This document shows positions 16,511-25,043 of a DNA stretch of 46,588 bases, piece after piece (within the stretch, counting starts at the first letter, position 1; every line of letters begins with the position of its first letter). The position numbers and the translations under genes are program-made. Below the pieces are notes generated by a model that saw only the letters and a list, made by a program, of their open reading frames with translations, did no database searches and had not been told where the DNA came from. Origin of the DNA: an uncultured Lachnospiraceae bacterium (GTDB lineage Bacteria; Bacillota; Clostridia; Lachnospirales; Lachnospiraceae); NCBI GenBank assembly GCA_902761665.1, contig CACWLA010000001.1, positions 84,890-131,477 of the forward strand. The letters run 5' to 3'.

Positions 16511-18343
16511 ATGATCAGAGAAGATGTCAGAAATGTTGCAATAATTGCCCACGTCGACCACGGCAAGACGACCCTGGTGGACGAGCTCCTGAAGCAGAGC
16601 GGCGTGTTCCGCGAGAACCAGGAAGTGGCCGAGCGCGTCATGGACTCGGGCGACCTGGAGCGCGAGCGCGGGATCACCATCCTGTCGAAGAACACCGCTG
16701 TCACCTACAAGGGTGTGAAGATCAACATCGTGGATACTCCCGGCCACGCCGATTTCGGCGGCGAGGTGGAGCGCGTCCTGAAGATGGTGAACGGCGTCAT
16801 CCTCGTGGTGGATGCCTTTGAAGGCCCCATGCCCCAGACCCGCTTCGTGCTGTCCAAGGCACTGGAGCTGAACCTGGACGTGGTCGTATGCATCAACAAG
16901 GTCGACCGTCCGGAAGCCCGTCCCGAAGAAGTGGTGGATGAGGTCCTGGACCTGCTGCTGGAACTGGATGCTTCCGAGAAGCAGCTGGACTGCCCCTTCG
17001 TCTTCGCGTCCGCGCGCGACGGCTGGGCGGTGAAGGATCTGAGCGACGAGCGCGTCAACATGCGGCCGCTTCTCGATACCATCCTGGAATCGGTCCCCGC
17101 GCCTCAGGGCGATCCGGAGGCACCGCTGCAGCTGCTCGTTTCCACCATCGACTATAACGAATACGTCGGCCGCATCGGCGTCGGCAAGATCGATAACGGA
17201 CAGCTCCGCGTGAACCAGGAAGTGGTGATCGTGAACCACCACGCGCCGGAAAAGAAGCTGAAGGTGAAGGTCAGCAGCCTGTTCGAATTCGACGGGCTTT
17301 CCAAGGTGCCGGTCACGGAAGCGAACGTGGGATCCATCGTGGCGGTCTCGGGCATTCAGGGCATCCACATCGGCGATACGCTCTGCGATCCGCTGGCGCC
17401 GGCGCCCATCCCCTTCCAGAAGATCTCCGAACCGACCATCGCGATGCATTTCCTCGTGAATGACAGCCCGTTCGCAGGGCAGGAGGGCAAATACGTGACC
17501 TCCCGCCACCTGCGCGACCGTCTGATGCGCGAGCTGAACACCGACGTTTCCCTGCGGGTCGAAGAGACCGACAGCCCGGACAACTTCAAGGTCTCCGGCC
17601 GCGGCGAACTGCATCTGTCCATCCTCATCGAAACGATGCGCCGTGAAGGCTACGAGTTCGCCGTCAGCAAGGCGGAGGTCATTTATAAGAGAAGCGCCGA
17701 CGGACGGCTTCTCGAACCCATGGAACGCGTCTACGTGGACGTTCCGGACGAGTTCTCCGGCACGGTCATCGAAAAGCTGAGCCTCCGAAAGGGCGAGCTT
17801 TCGAACATGCGTCCCTTCGGCGAAGGCCGCACGCGCCTCGAATTCATGATCCCTTCCCGCGGCCTGATCGGTTACCGCGATGAGTTCATGACCGATACCA
17901 AGGGCACCGGCATCATGAACCAGCTCTTCGACGGCTACGCCTCCTACAAGGGCGACATCCACTACCGGAGCAACGGCTCCCTGATCGCGTTCGAGACCGG
18001 CGAGGCGGTGACCTACGGCCTGTTCAACGCGCAGGAGAGAGGCCTGCTTTTCATCGGTCCCGGCGAACGCGTGTACGCGGGCATGGTGGTCGGACAGACC
18101 GGCAAGGCAGAGGACATCGAGGTCAACGTCTGCAAGAAGAAGCAGCTGACCAACACCCGCGCCTCCGGCTCCGACGACGCCCTGAAGCTGACACCGGCCA
18201 AGATCATGAGCCTGGAGCAGTGCATGCAGTTCATCGATACCGACGAGCTGCTGGAGGTCACGCCCACGCATCTCAGGATCCGCAAGCGCATCCTTGATCC
18301 GACGCTCCGGAAGAGAGACATGATCAGGAGAAGAAATTCGTAA
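16511..18343 (+). CDS. typA: Ribosome-associated GTPase TypA/BipA
   Basis: 610 residues, the usual length. A translational GTPase that acts on the ribosome in assembly and stress adaptation. The G domain shows AHVDHGKT (residues 13-20), RERGITIL (switch I), [12 protein letters not shown] (G3), NKVD (G4) and a SA(R)DG region (G5); then EF-Tu-like domain II, an EF-G-like domain III (about 305-385), domain V and the BipA-specific C-terminal domain (about 480-610). ATG 16511 is chosen over the upstream TTG at 16457 because AAAGAGG (16498-16504) is well placed and family proteins begin with this motif. It is followed 16 bases later by the MATE gene, so they are probably co-transcribed. Confidence 0.97.
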   Translation: MIREDVRNVAIIAHVDHGKTTLVDELLKQSGVFRENQEVAERVMDSGDLERERGITILSKNTAVTYKGVKINIVDTPGHADFGGEVERVLKMVNGVILVVDAFEGPMPQTRFVLSKALELNLDVVVCINKVDRPEARPEEVVDEVLDLLLELDASEKQLDCPFVFASARDGWAVKDLSDERVNMRPLLDTILESVPAPQGDPEAPLQLLVSTIDYNEYVGRIGVGKIDNGQLRVNQEVVIVNHHAPEKKLKVKVSSLFEFDGLSKVPVTEANVGSIVAVSGIQGIHIGDTLCDPLAPAPIPFQKISEPTIAMHFLVNDSPFAGQEGKYVTSRHLRDRLMRELNTDVSLRVEETDSPDNFKVSGRGELHLSILIETMRREGYEFAVSKAEVIYKRSADGRLLEPMERVYVDVPDEFSGTVIEKLSLRKGELSNMRPFGEGRTRLEFMIPSRGLIGYRDEFMTDTKGTGIMNQLFDGYASYKGDIHYRSNGSLIAFETGEAVTYGLFNAQERGLLFIGPGERVYAGMVVGQTGKAEDIEVNVCKKKQLTNTRASGSDDALKLTPAKIMSLEQCMQFIDTDELLEVTPTHLRIRKRILDPTLRKRDMIRRRNS

Positions 18344-18359
18344 GTTTTAAGGATAAGTC

Positions 18360-19697
18360 ATGGCAAAGTCCAGTTACTTAATGACAGAGGGAACGGTGTG
18401 GAAGCGGATCGTCCGCTTCGCCGTTCCCGTCTTTATCGGCCAGCTGTTCCAGCAGATGTACAATACGGTCGACTCCCTGATCGTGGGGAAGATGATCGGT
18501 ACGAGTGCGTTGGCGGCCGTCACGGCGACAGGCAGCATCATCTACCTGATCGTCGGCTTTTTCATGGGCTTTTCCATGGGTGCGGGCGTGGTCATCGCGC
18601 GGGACATCGGCGCAGGCGATGAGCGGGCGGTCTCGCGAAGCGTCCATACCACAGTGGCGATGGGCCTGGTCGCGACGGTCATCATGACGATCCTCGGCAT
18701 GCTGCTGACGCCGGTCATCCTCGGCTGGATGGGCACGCCGGACGACGTGTTCCCGGAAGCCGCGACCTATCTTCGGACGTACTTCGCGGGCAGCATCGGC
18801 CTCGTTTTCTACAACCTCTTCGTCGGCATCCTGCAGGCGAGCGGCGACTCGAGACATCCGCTGTACTACCTGATCTTCAGCTCCGTGCTGAATGCGATCC
18901 TGGACTTCTCCTTCATCCGCTTCCTGCACATGGGCGTCGAAGGCGCGGCTCTCGCCACGATCATCGGTCAGTTCGTGAGCGCGCTTCTCGTGATGCGGCG
19001 CCTGCTGAAGACGGACGAGGTGATCCGCTTCGTTCCGAAACAGATCCGTTTCGACCGCGGGAAGCTCATCCAGATCATTCAGATCGGTCTGCCGACGGCG
19101 CTGCAGGCCTGCGTGATCGACCTTGCCAACATGATGATCCAGTCCTACATCAACTCCTTTGGAAAACTGGCCATGGCGGGCATCGGCGCATCGTCCAAGC
19201 TGGAAGGCTTCATGTTCCTGCCCGTCAACGCGTTTTCGATGGCCATGAGCACCTTCGTTGCGCAGAACCTGGGCGCCGGCGAGAAGGAGCGCATGCGGAA
19301 GGGCATCAAATTCGGCCTGCTCACGTCGGTCGTGGTGGTGGAGGCGCTCGGTATCCTGATGATCGTCTTCAGTCCGCAGCTGGTCGCGCTCTTTGACTCG
19401 AATCCCGAGGTGATCCGCTACGGCGCGCTCCGCGGACAGACCTGCGGCCTGTTCTTCTGCCTCTGCGGTTTCTCGCACGTTGCCTCCGCGGTGATGCGCG
19501 GCGTCGGAAAGCCAACGGTGCCGACGATCGTCATGCTGACCTGCTGGTGCGCGGTCCGTGTCATCACGCTGCTGACCATCGGCCGGGTCTACCACAACAT
19601 CATGCTCGCGATCTGGATCTATCCGATCACCTGGTCGCTCAGTGCCATCGTCTATCTGTTCTATCTGCGGCACCTCAGAAAGAAGGGCGTGCTGTAA
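18360..19697 (+). CDS. MATE-family multidrug/organic cation efflux transporter
   Basis: 445 residues with twelve predicted membrane segments in two related halves, as usual for MATE exporters, which use Na+ or H+ gradients to expel drugs and metabolites. The N-terminal FAVPVFIGQLFQQMYNTVDSLIVG and the mid-protein QIGLPTALQACVIDLANMMIQSYINSFG mark the starts of the two halves. The gene follows typA by 16 bases and ends before a strong terminator. The substrate cannot be told from sequence. Confidence 0.93.
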   Translation: MAKSSYLMTEGTVWKRIVRFAVPVFIGQLFQQMYNTVDSLIVGKMIGTSALAAVTATGSIIYLIVGFFMGFSMGAGVVIARDIGAGDERAVSRSVHTTVAMGLVATVIMTILGMLLTPVILGWMGTPDDVFPEAATYLRTYFAGSIGLVFYNLFVGILQASGDSRHPLYYLIFSSVLNAILDFSFIRFLHMGVEGAALATIIGQFVSALLVMRRLLKTDEVIRFVPKQIRFDRGKLIQIIQIGLPTALQACVIDLANMMIQSYINSFGKLAMAGIGASSKLEGFMFLPVNAFSMAMSTFVAQNLGAGEKERMRKGIKFGLLTSVVVVEALGILMIVFSPQLVALFDSNPEVIRYGALRGQTCGLFFCLCGFSHVASAVMRGVGKPTVPTIVMLTCWCAVRVITLLTIGRVYHNIMLAIWIYPITWSLSAIVYLFYLRHLRKKGVL

Positions 19698-19733
19698 GAA
19701 AATCTGCCCGGCACAGGCCGGCGCGGCACGGAG

Positions 19734-19774
19734 AAGGGGCGAAAATGCGCTTGCATTTTCCCCTTTCTTTTTTT
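19734..19774 (+). terminator. Intrinsic terminator of the typA-MATE unit
   Basis: GAAAATGC GCTT GCATTTTC (19741-19760) extended by AAGGGG (19734-19739) with CCCCTT (19760-19765 region), followed by a T-rich run to 19774. Confidence 0.85.
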
Positions 19775-19779
19775 ATACT
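19751..19779 (+). promoter_or_regulatory. comEA promoter nested in the preceding terminator
   Basis: TTGCAT (19751-19756), exactly 17 bp, TATACT (19774-19779). The -35 box lies in the right arm of the terminator stem and the spacer is its T run. Confidence 0.6.
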
Positions 19780-19816
19780 CGGAATACAGAAGGTTTTACG
19801 GGTCCGAAAGGAGCCC

Positions 19817-20266
19817 ATGCATAAACGGATACCGGGGATAGCGCTGGCCATCCTCTGTTTGTTTGCAGGCGGCATGTATGCAATGCGTCATGGCGCCGGT
19901 TTTTTCGTACCCGAAAGCGAGGCCGGGGCGGTCAGGGGAGAGACGCGGGAGGACAATTACACGCAGGCTTTCCCGTCGGAAGCCCCGGAACGCATCAATA
20001 TCAATACCGCGGATGCGGAGACGCTCGATAAGCTCCCCGGCATCGGACCCGCCAAAGCCGCGGCGATCCTGGAATACAGGAGGACCCACGGCTTTTTCCG
20101 CGTGCCGGAAGACCTGATGAAGGTGCCGGGGATCAAGGAGGGAACATACGGAAAACTGGAAGACAGGGTGACGGTCGGCGAACTGCCGGAGATCGGATCG
20201 GACGGCGGCTGGCCGGGCATTCTGCTGCCGGATGAATGGCTTCCCGAGCCCGGAGGCATGCGGTGA
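19817..20266 (+). CDS. comEA: ComEA-like helix-hairpin-helix DNA-binding protein (short form)
   Basis: 149 residues. An N-terminal membrane anchor (about 6-25), a linker, then a tandem helix-hairpin-helix DNA-binding domain (about 57-122): ININTADAETLDKLPGIGPAKAAAILEYR and LMKVPGIKEGTYGKLED. ComEA binds incoming double-stranded DNA outside the membrane during natural transformation. The SLBB domain of longer ComEA proteins is absent. The ATG at 19817 lies three bases after AAAGGAG-type sequence (19807-19813), and is the first start compatible with the anchor. The stop overlaps the start of comEC, so the two are coupled. Confidence 0.9.
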   Translation: MHKRIPGIALAILCLFAGGMYAMRHGAGFFVPESEAGAVRGETREDNYTQAFPSEAPERININTADAETLDKLPGIGPAKAAAILEYRRTHGFFRVPEDLMKVPGIKEGTYGKLEDRVTVGELPEIGSDGGWPGILLPDEWLPEPGGMR

Positions 20267-22689
20267 AGCGGCCGGCGGTATTCGCGGCACTGCTTCTTCT
20301 GTCCCTGATCCTCGTGCTTTCGGCCTTCGGCGTGCCGCTCACGAAGACGGTCTGCGAAGGAACGCCGCTTGCGGAGCAGGAGACGCGCCGGGGAACGCTC
20401 CGCGGCCGGCTTTCCCGGGCGGATCCGTCGGCGGGCGGCTGGCGGTTCATTCTGGAGGAGGCGGTGTTTACGGAAGCGGCGGAAGAGAGCGCTGAAGAAG
20501 GCCCGTCGGAAAGCAGAAATGAGATCTCGCTGTCCTGGCAGGCCGGAAAGGTCCTCGTCTACGCGGACAGCGAGCCGGATGCGCCGCTCGGCAGCATCCT
20601 CTCCGTGCGCGGCCGGCTCAGCCTCTTTCCTGCGCCGGACAATCCCGGTGAGTTTGACCGGAAAGCCTATTACATGGCGGAAAACATCCTCCTCCGCCTG
20701 TCTGCGGATGAAGTGCGTATCGAAACGAGGCAGAACAGATATCCGATCCGCGAAGCCGCGAGACGCACCCGCGCCTGGCTCGGCCGCGGGCTTTCCGCGG
20801 CCTTCAGTGAAGAAGACGCCGGCGTCATGAAGGCGCTGATCCTGGGCGACCGCAGCGTTCTTTCCGATGAACTGGAAGATCTTTACGATTCCGCGGGGAT
20901 CCGGCACGTGCTCACGGTCAGCGGCCTGCACGTGACCCTGGTTTCCGGCGCGATCGGACTCGTGGTCGGATGGCTTTTATCCTTCATTCCCTGGCAGCGC
21001 CTTCCGGGGGCGCTCGGCCGGCGGGGCTATGCCCTGCTCAGGGCTGTCTTTGCAGGGCTTGCCGTCCGGTTTTATACCGAGACCGCCGGCTGCGGGCTGC
21101 CGCTTCGCCGCGCGGCCTGCATGGTCCTGCTGCTCCTTCTCGCTGCGGCGGCCAGAGAGAGCTACGACCTGCTTTCCGCGCTGTCTCTTGCACTGATCCT
21201 TGCAGTCGTCCCCTGCCCCTACGTCATTTTTCAGGCGTCGTTCCAGCTGTCCTTTGCCTGCGTGCTCGTCATCGGCTGCGTCTTTCCGCCGCTCTGCCGC
21301 CTGCTTTACATGGAAACGCCGCTCGGAAGGGCTTTTCTGCTGCCGGCGGTACTCGTCCTCTTTACCCTGCCGCTGCAGCTGGCGCATTATTACGTCTTCC
21401 ATCCGCTCGGTTTTCTCGGCAACCTGGTGATCGTCCCGATCGTCATGTGGATCCTGATCCTGGGACTGGCTGCGGCAGTACTGGCGCAGGTCTTTCTGCC
21501 GGCGGGGTTGGTTCCTGCGGGACCGGCACATATCGCCCTCACATTGGTGAAATGGTTCTGCCGCCTGGTGAGGCAGCTGCCGGTTTCGACCGTGATCATG
21601 GGCAAGCCGCTGCTTTGGCAGGCCGGCCTCTATGCCGTGCTCACGGGAACGGCGCTTCTGCTTCTGGTACGAAGGCGGAAGAAGCGTGAGGAAACGGCGC
21701 TCACCCTGATCATGACGGCAGGCTCGGGCGTTATCGGGCGGCTGCTCAGGGAAAGTCGGGAATGTGTGCTTCTCCTCATCCTGCTCGGCTGGGCATTTTC
21801 CGCAGTGTTTCTGATCCGGCCGCCGGAGAAGGGCGTGTCGGTCACGAGCCTTTACGTGGGACAGGGCGACTGCCACGTGATCCGCGCGGGGAAGGAAACA
21901 TACCTTGTCGACGGCGGCAGCAGCGGAGGGAGCCCTGCGCGGAGCGTGATCCTCCCGTACTTGAGGCACGAGGGTATCCGCCGCATCGCCTTCATGATGC
22001 TGTCGCATGCCGATGAAGATCACATGAACGGCCTTGCGGAGGTACTTGCGGCTGACGGACTGCAGGTCGGCGAACTCGTTCTCTCCGGCTGGGACCGCGG
22101 CCGGGAGGAGACAGCAGAACTGGAAGCAGCCGCGCTGACTGCGGGAACGGCGGTGCGGAGCGTTTTCGAAGGCGACATCCTGAGTCGGGAAGGTGCCGTG
22201 TTCCGGATCCTTGCCCCCGGTCGCACGGAGAGCCCGGAGGAAAACGACGATTCGCTGGTGCTGCTTCTTCTTTGCTCCGGTTTTCGGGCGCTCTTTACCG
22301 GAGACATCGGCGCGGAAAAAGAGAAGGAACTGCTTCTGCGTTACGGTGACATCCTTGCAGATCTTGACCTCTTAAAGACCGCGCACCACGGTTCGCGCTT
22401 CTCCAGCTGCGAAGCCTTTCTGAAGACGGTCTCGCCGTCCTTTGCCGTCATCTCGTGCGGGAGAGGAAACCGCTACGGACATCCGCATGAGGAGACGCTG
22501 TTAAGACTGGAAGCGGCCGGCGCCCGGATCCTCCGTACGGACCTGGGAGGCGCCGTGCGGATAAGCACGGACGCGGAGAACATGATCAGCGCAGCCAGCT
22601 ATAAACCGCAAATAAATCAGATTAAAGAGGAAATATTTCCAGAAATCAAAAGGAGAATGAATGAAAAGAAGAGATATACGAAGAAATAA
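20263..22689 (+). CDS. comEC: ComEC/Rec2 competence DNA channel protein
   Basis: 808 residues. ComEC forms the inner-membrane channel for single-stranded DNA in transformation. N-terminal membrane segment and DUF4131-like region (about 1-190), the multi-spanning Competence domain (about 195-490) with HVLTVSGLHVTLV, and a C-terminal metallo-beta-lactamase-like domain (about 525-790) with LYVGQGDCHVI, DGGSSGG, the metal-site motif SHADEDHMNG (about 580) and KTAHHGSRFSS. The GTG at 20263 is chosen because CGGAGG (20251-20256) is correctly spaced and it overlaps the comEA stop; a further upstream ATG at 20236 lacks a good binding site. All domains are intact. Confidence 0.93.
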   Translation: MKRPAVFAALLLLSLILVLSAFGVPLTKTVCEGTPLAEQETRRGTLRGRLSRADPSAGGWRFILEEAVFTEAAEESAEEGPSESRNEISLSWQAGKVLVYADSEPDAPLGSILSVRGRLSLFPAPDNPGEFDRKAYYMAENILLRLSADEVRIETRQNRYPIREAARRTRAWLGRGLSAAFSEEDAGVMKALILGDRSVLSDELEDLYDSAGIRHVLTVSGLHVTLVSGAIGLVVGWLLSFIPWQRLPGALGRRGYALLRAVFAGLAVRFYTETAGCGLPLRRAACMVLLLLLAAAARESYDLLSALSLALILAVVPCPYVIFQASFQLSFACVLVIGCVFPPLCRLLYMETPLGRAFLLPAVLVLFTLPLQLAHYYVFHPLGFLGNLVIVPIVMWILILGLAAAVLAQVFLPAGLVPAGPAHIALTLVKWFCRLVRQLPVSTVIMGKPLLWQAGLYAVLTGTALLLLVRRRKKREETALTLIMTAGSGVIGRLLRESRECVLLLILLGWAFSAVFLIRPPEKGVSVTSLYVGQGDCHVIRAGKETYLVDGGSSGGSPARSVILPYLRHEGIRRIAFMMLSHADEDHMNGLAEVLAADGLQVGELVLSGWDRGREETAELEAAALTAGTAVRSVFEGDILSREGAVFRILAPGRTESPEENDDSLVLLLLCSGFRALFTGDIGAEKEKELLLRYGDILADLDLLKTAHHGSRFSSCEAFLKTVSPSFAVISCGRGNRYGHPHEETLLRLEAAGARILRTDLGGAVRISTDAENMISAASYKPQINQIKEEIFPEIKRRMNEKKRYTKK

Positions 22690-23320
22690 TCTGTCGTCAG
22701 CCGTCCTTGCGGCGGCTGTCCTGCTCGTCCTGTGCGCCTGCGGAAGAAAGCAGGAAAGCACGGCAGAACCCGGTACGGAGACTGAGACTGCAGCAGCGGC
22801 GCAAACTACGGCGCCGGAAACAGCCGCAGAAATCTCATCCGCCGCGCCGTCTTCGGAAAGCAGCACGGCTGATGTGGCCGATCTTCCGGAGGAGGACCCC
22901 TGGGCGGAAGGCTACTATTTTGACGAAGATCTGACGGCAGCGCTGTGGGAGCGCTTTGCGACGGAGAATACCAACGACACGGACGAGAGCCATCTGTCCC
23001 CTACGATGACCCGGGACTTCCTGGAGGAACTGGACCGCCGTGCCGCTGCCTGGCTGTATGACGGCGTGTCCGACCGCGAAACGGAGAATGCCATGCTGGC
23101 CCTTTCGTTCCGCTTTCCGGATGATGCGCCGGATGTCTGGCGGGGGATGAGATCGGTCAGGGCAGGCATCTACAGCTTCGGCGGGGCCGACGCGGACGGA
23201 CTCGCCGCGCGCATCCGCCTGGGCAATACAGAGGCCTGCTTCTATCTGTTTCTGCGGGCGTACTACAGCGAGACAGAAGACCGTACCCGCATTTACATGA
23301 TCAACGGACTCGTGTGGTGA
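22661..23320 (+). CDS. Putative lipoprotein of unknown function
   Basis: 219 residues. A basic N-terminus, hydrophobic segment and lipobox LCAC (Cys27) indicate a lipoprotein; a Glu/Thr/Ala/Ser-rich linker (about 30-75) precedes a compact alpha/beta region with conserved-looking aromatic positions. The start lies inside the last 29 bases of comEC and is preceded by AAAAGGAG, so it is translated from the comE transcript. I do not recognise the family; co-transcription alone does not show a role in competence. Confidence 0.75.
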   Translation: MKRRDIRRNNLSSAVLAAAVLLVLCACGRKQESTAEPGTETETAAAAQTTAPETAAEISSAAPSSESSTADVADLPEEDPWAEGYYFDEDLTAALWERFATENTNDTDESHLSPTMTRDFLEELDRRAAAWLYDGVSDRETENAMLALSFRFPDDAPDVWRGMRSVRAGIYSFGGADADGLAARIRLGNTEACFYLFLRAYYSETEDRTRIYMINGLVW

Positions 23321-23335
23321 CCGCGTAAAAAATAC

Positions 23336-23364
23336 TTGTGCCCGCGGCCGGAGCATTGTATAAT
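23336..23364 (+). promoter_or_regulatory. Promoter of the zinc-ribbon membrane protein gene
   Basis: TTGTGC (23336-23341), 17-bp spacer, perfect TATAAT (23359-23364). Confidence 0.65.
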
Positions 23365-23395
23365 TCAAAACAGAATGAACCAGGAGGTCATCATC

Positions 23396-23968
23396 ATGTT
23401 TTGTTCAAACTGCGGTCAGCGCCTTACCGACGATGCGAAGCATTGCCCGAACTGCGGTGTTCTGATCAGACGAGATACAGATGCGCAGACGGATCCCGGC
23501 CGTCCGGAAGAGCCGAAAGGTCCTGAAGCCTATTCTTACGGGGCTGCCGCCGAAAACGAGCGGCCTGCGCAGGACCCTTATGCCAATCCGTATTCCGATC
23601 CTTACGGACGGCCTGCGTCCGGCCCGGATCCCCGCGCCGCTGCCTACGGTACTCCGGTGCCTCCCACCAAGGCTGACGGCTATGCGCTGACAGGGCTCAT
23701 CCTCGGTATCGTCAGCGGCGTGTGCTGCTGCGTGCCGTTCATCGGACTGCCCTGTGCCATCCTCGGCATCATTTTCTCAGCGAAAGGCCTGCAGTCAACG
23801 GAACGCAAGGCGATGGCCGTGATCGGTCTGATCCTGTCGATCATTTTCGTGTTCTGCAATGGGGCGACCGGCTATTCCGCAATCGTCGGCCTCGCGCATC
23901 CGGAAGCCTGGAAGGAGTTCATTAACAGCGCTGGTTTCGATTACGATTCCATTTTCAGGTTCCGCTGA
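23396..23968 (+). CDS. Zinc-ribbon DUF4190-type membrane protein
   Basis: 190 residues. The N-terminus is a zinc ribbon (MFCSNCGQRL ... HCPNCGVLI, four Cys in two CxxC pairs). A Pro/Tyr/Asp-rich linker (about 25-95) with repeated DPY/NPY/GRP units follows, then two membrane segments (about 98-123 and 139-160) in a DUF4190-like arrangement with GLILGIVSG and a short tail. Such proteins are common in Clostridia; their function is unknown. ATG 23396 follows AGGAGG (23382-23387) and makes the Cys motif start at residue 3, as is usual; the longer upstream reading frame is not needed. Confidence 0.85.
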   Translation: MFCSNCGQRLTDDAKHCPNCGVLIRRDTDAQTDPGRPEEPKGPEAYSYGAAAENERPAQDPYANPYSDPYGRPASGPDPRAAAYGTPVPPTKADGYALTGLILGIVSGVCCCVPFIGLPCAILGIIFSAKGLQSTERKAMAVIGLILSIIFVFCNGATGYSAIVGLAHPEAWKEFINSAGFDYDSIFRFR

Positions 23969-23990
23969 AGCCCATCCGGCTGCACGGCAT

Positions 23991-24028
23991 AAGGAAAAGA
24001 GCTCCGGCAACGGGGCTCTTTTTCCTTT
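23991..24028 (+). terminator. Terminator of the zinc-ribbon gene
   Basis: AAGGAAAAGAGC (23991-24002) pairs with GCTCTTTTTCCTT (24015-24027), with an inner CCG/CGG pair. Confidence 0.8.
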
Positions 24029-24037
24029 AAAAAATGC

Positions 24038-24066
24038 TTGACAAACGGAAACGGGGCTTATACAAT
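24038..24066 (+). promoter_or_regulatory. Promoter of the tRNA-Ser genes
   Basis: Consensus TTGACA (24038-24043), 17-bp spacer, TACAAT (24061-24066), 18 bases before the tRNA. Confidence 0.8.
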
Positions 24067-24084
24067 ACCACTTGCACGCCGCAT

Positions 24085-24172
24085 GGAGAAGTAACCAAGT
24101 GGTTGAAGGTATCGGACTTGAAATCCGACAGGTCGCGCAAGCGGCGCGAGGGTTCGAATCCCTCCTTCTCCG
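24085..24172 (+). tRNA. tRNA-Ser (anticodon TGA)
   Basis: An 88-nt tRNA with the long variable arm of class II tRNAs. Acceptor GGAGAAG pairs with CTTCTCC and the discriminator base is G, as in serine tRNAs. The anticodon loop CTTGAAA between TCGGA and TCCGA shows TGA at 24119-24121. The T arm is GAGGG TTCGAAT CCCTC. CCA is not encoded. It reads UCA and other UCN codons. Confidence 0.96.
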
Positions 24173-24223
24173 CTTTTCCTCTTTCCGGGACGGCTGCACA
24201 ATTTTATATTTTTATTTAACTTT

Positions 24224-24313
24224 GGAGAAGTACCCAAGCTGGCCGAAGGGACACCCCTGGAAAGGGTGCAGGTCGTTAATAGCGGCGCGAGGGTTCAAAT
24301 CCCTCCTTCTCCG
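24224..24313 (+). tRNA. tRNA-Ser (anticodon GGA)
   Basis: A 90-nt class II tRNA; acceptor GGAGAAG/CTTCTCC, discriminator G. Anticodon stem CACCC/GGGTG with loop CTGGAAA places GGA at 24259-24261. The T arm GAGGG TTCAAAT CCCTC is intact. CCA is not encoded. It is 51 bases downstream of the first tRNA-Ser and probably shares its promoter. Its 3' end is repeated twice further downstream. Confidence 0.96.
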
Positions 24314-24319
24314 CTCACG

Positions 24320-24347
24320 AAAACCCGTGGAGTTGTCCACGGGTTTT
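24320..24347 (+). terminator. Terminator of the tRNA-Ser unit
   Basis: AAAACCCGTGGA GTTG TCCACGGGTTTT, a perfect 12-bp hairpin seven bases after the second tRNA-Ser. It is nested in a wider inverted repeat (24309-24374). Confidence 0.85.
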
Positions 24348-24370
24348 GATTTATTATGGGTTTTCGTGAG

Positions 24371-24479
24371 GGAGAGTCGGGCTTTGAAAGCAGTGCTTCG
24401 CACTGCTGCATCTTCCTGTCTTCGCACAGCGAATCCAGGAAGCATCGCTCGCAGAGTTCGCTCAATCCCTCCTTCTCCG
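24371..24479 (+). repeat. Unit X1 ending in a tRNA-Ser 3' end copy
   Basis: This 109-base unit starts with GGAGAG and ends with ATCCCTCCTTCTCCG, the 3' end of tRNA-Ser. Inside are a perfect hairpin GCAGTGC/GCACTGC (24390-24406) and a nested hairpin CTTCCTG/CAGGAAG with an inner TTCGC/GCGAA. It has no recognisable anticodon, D or T arms, so it is not a functional tRNA. It may be a decayed tRNA, a small structured RNA, or a remnant of integration at the tRNA gene. Confidence 0.5.
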
Positions 24480-24521
24480 CGAAAAAAGAGAGCCCGAGAG
24501 GCTCTCTTTTTTCGCGGAGAA
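24473..24521 (+). terminator. Palindromic terminator between X1 and X2
   Basis: A perfect inverted repeat of 22 bp with a five-base loop; the core GAAAAAAGAGAGCC pairs with GGCTCTCTTTTTTC. Its left edge is the tRNA-Ser-like end of X1 and its right edge the GGAGAA that opens X2. Confidence 0.8.
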
Positions 24522-24680
24522 AGCAGTTGGTCATTGTCCCCGAGCGCCGGAGGCGCGTCTGAGACGGCCCGCAGATCGAGCCGTCAGGCGAAGAGATGCG
24601 GTTGCCGGAACAATCCAGCGAGCGGCAAAGCCGCGAGTCGGAAGGGTTCGGCTCGCTTGCGAGCCATCCCTCCTTCTCCG
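24516..24680 (+). repeat. Unit X2 ending in a tRNA-Ser 3' end copy
   Basis: A 165-base unit from GGAGAAAG to ATCCCTCCTTCTCCG. It holds several perfect small hairpins: GCGCC/GGCGC, GACGG/CCGTC, GCGGC/GCCGC and GGCTCGC/GCGAGCC, and an outer ATTGT/ACAAT pair. The copied tRNA end here extends to CTCACGAAAA, identical to the flank of the second tRNA-Ser. No reading frame or tRNA core is convincing. Confidence 0.5.
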
Positions 24681-24682
24681 CT

Positions 24683-24715
24683 CACGAAAAGGACCGTAAA
24701 GGTCCTTTTTTCGTG
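24683..24715 (+). terminator. Terminator after X2
   Basis: CACGAAAAGGACC and GGTCCTTTTTTCGTG form a strong hairpin with a T run. Confidence 0.8.
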
Positions 24716-24722
24716 AAGAATC

Positions 24723-24751
24723 TTGACATCCCCGTAAATATGCGCTATATT
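24723..24751 (+). promoter_or_regulatory. Promoter of tRNA-Asn
   Basis: Consensus TTGACA (24723-24728), 17-bp spacer, TATATT (24746-24751). Confidence 0.8.
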
Positions 24752-24761
24752 CGCATTGCTT

Positions 24762-24833
24762 TCCTCGATAGCTCAATGGCAGAGCACTCGGCTGTTAACC
24801 GAGGTGTTGCAGGTTCGAGCCCTGCTCGGGGAG
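24762..24833 (+). tRNA. tRNA-Asn (anticodon GTT)
   Basis: A 72-nt tRNA; acceptor TCCTCGA pairs with TCGGGGA (one G-U), discriminator G. Anticodon stem CTCGG/CCGAG with loop CTGTTAA gives GTT at 24794-24796. T arm GCAGG TTCGAGC CCTGC is intact. CCA is not encoded. It has its own promoter and terminator. Confidence 0.96.
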
Positions 24834-24838
24834 CGCCG

Positions 24839-24876
24839 AAACCTCTTCGCGCCAGACGCACGGAAGAGGTTTTTTT
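24839..24876 (+). terminator. Terminator of tRNA-Asn
   Basis: AAACCTCTTC pairs with GAAGAGGTTT, followed by a run of seven Ts. Confidence 0.85.
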
Positions 24877-24935
24877 GTGCAGGCCTTCTTTATCGGGATG
24901 AACGTCCGGTTTATGACTTCTTTAGGAAAATTTTA

Positions 24936-24964
24936 TTGACCTATGGCACAAGTTTTGGTAAAAT
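24936..24964 (+). promoter_or_regulatory. Promoter of the NlpC/P60 gene
   Basis: TTGACC (24936-24941), 17-bp spacer, TAAAAT (24959-24964), about 75 bases before the start codon. Confidence 0.75.
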
Positions 24965-25043
24965 GCTTACGCCCGGCAGTATTCGAAAAGGTAATGCAGC
25001 CGGAAATCCAAAGAGAACTGACAAGGAGGACAAACAAGAAAGC

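Noticed and set aside
16505-18271. 588-codon minus-strand frame opposite typA
   Set aside because: Complete overlap with typA, no family motif and shadow-like composition.
18378-19673. 431-codon minus-strand frame opposite the MATE gene
   Set aside because: Highly charged, low-complexity product with no motif; the plus-strand gene has clear membrane segments.
24371-24680. Two additional tRNA-Ser genes
   Set aside because: Only the acceptor-like ends match; D arm, anticodon arm and T arm are missing.
24072-24716. Reading frame through the tRNA-Ser genes and units X1/X2
   Set aside because: It translates two tRNAs and their terminators; no binding site or protein family.
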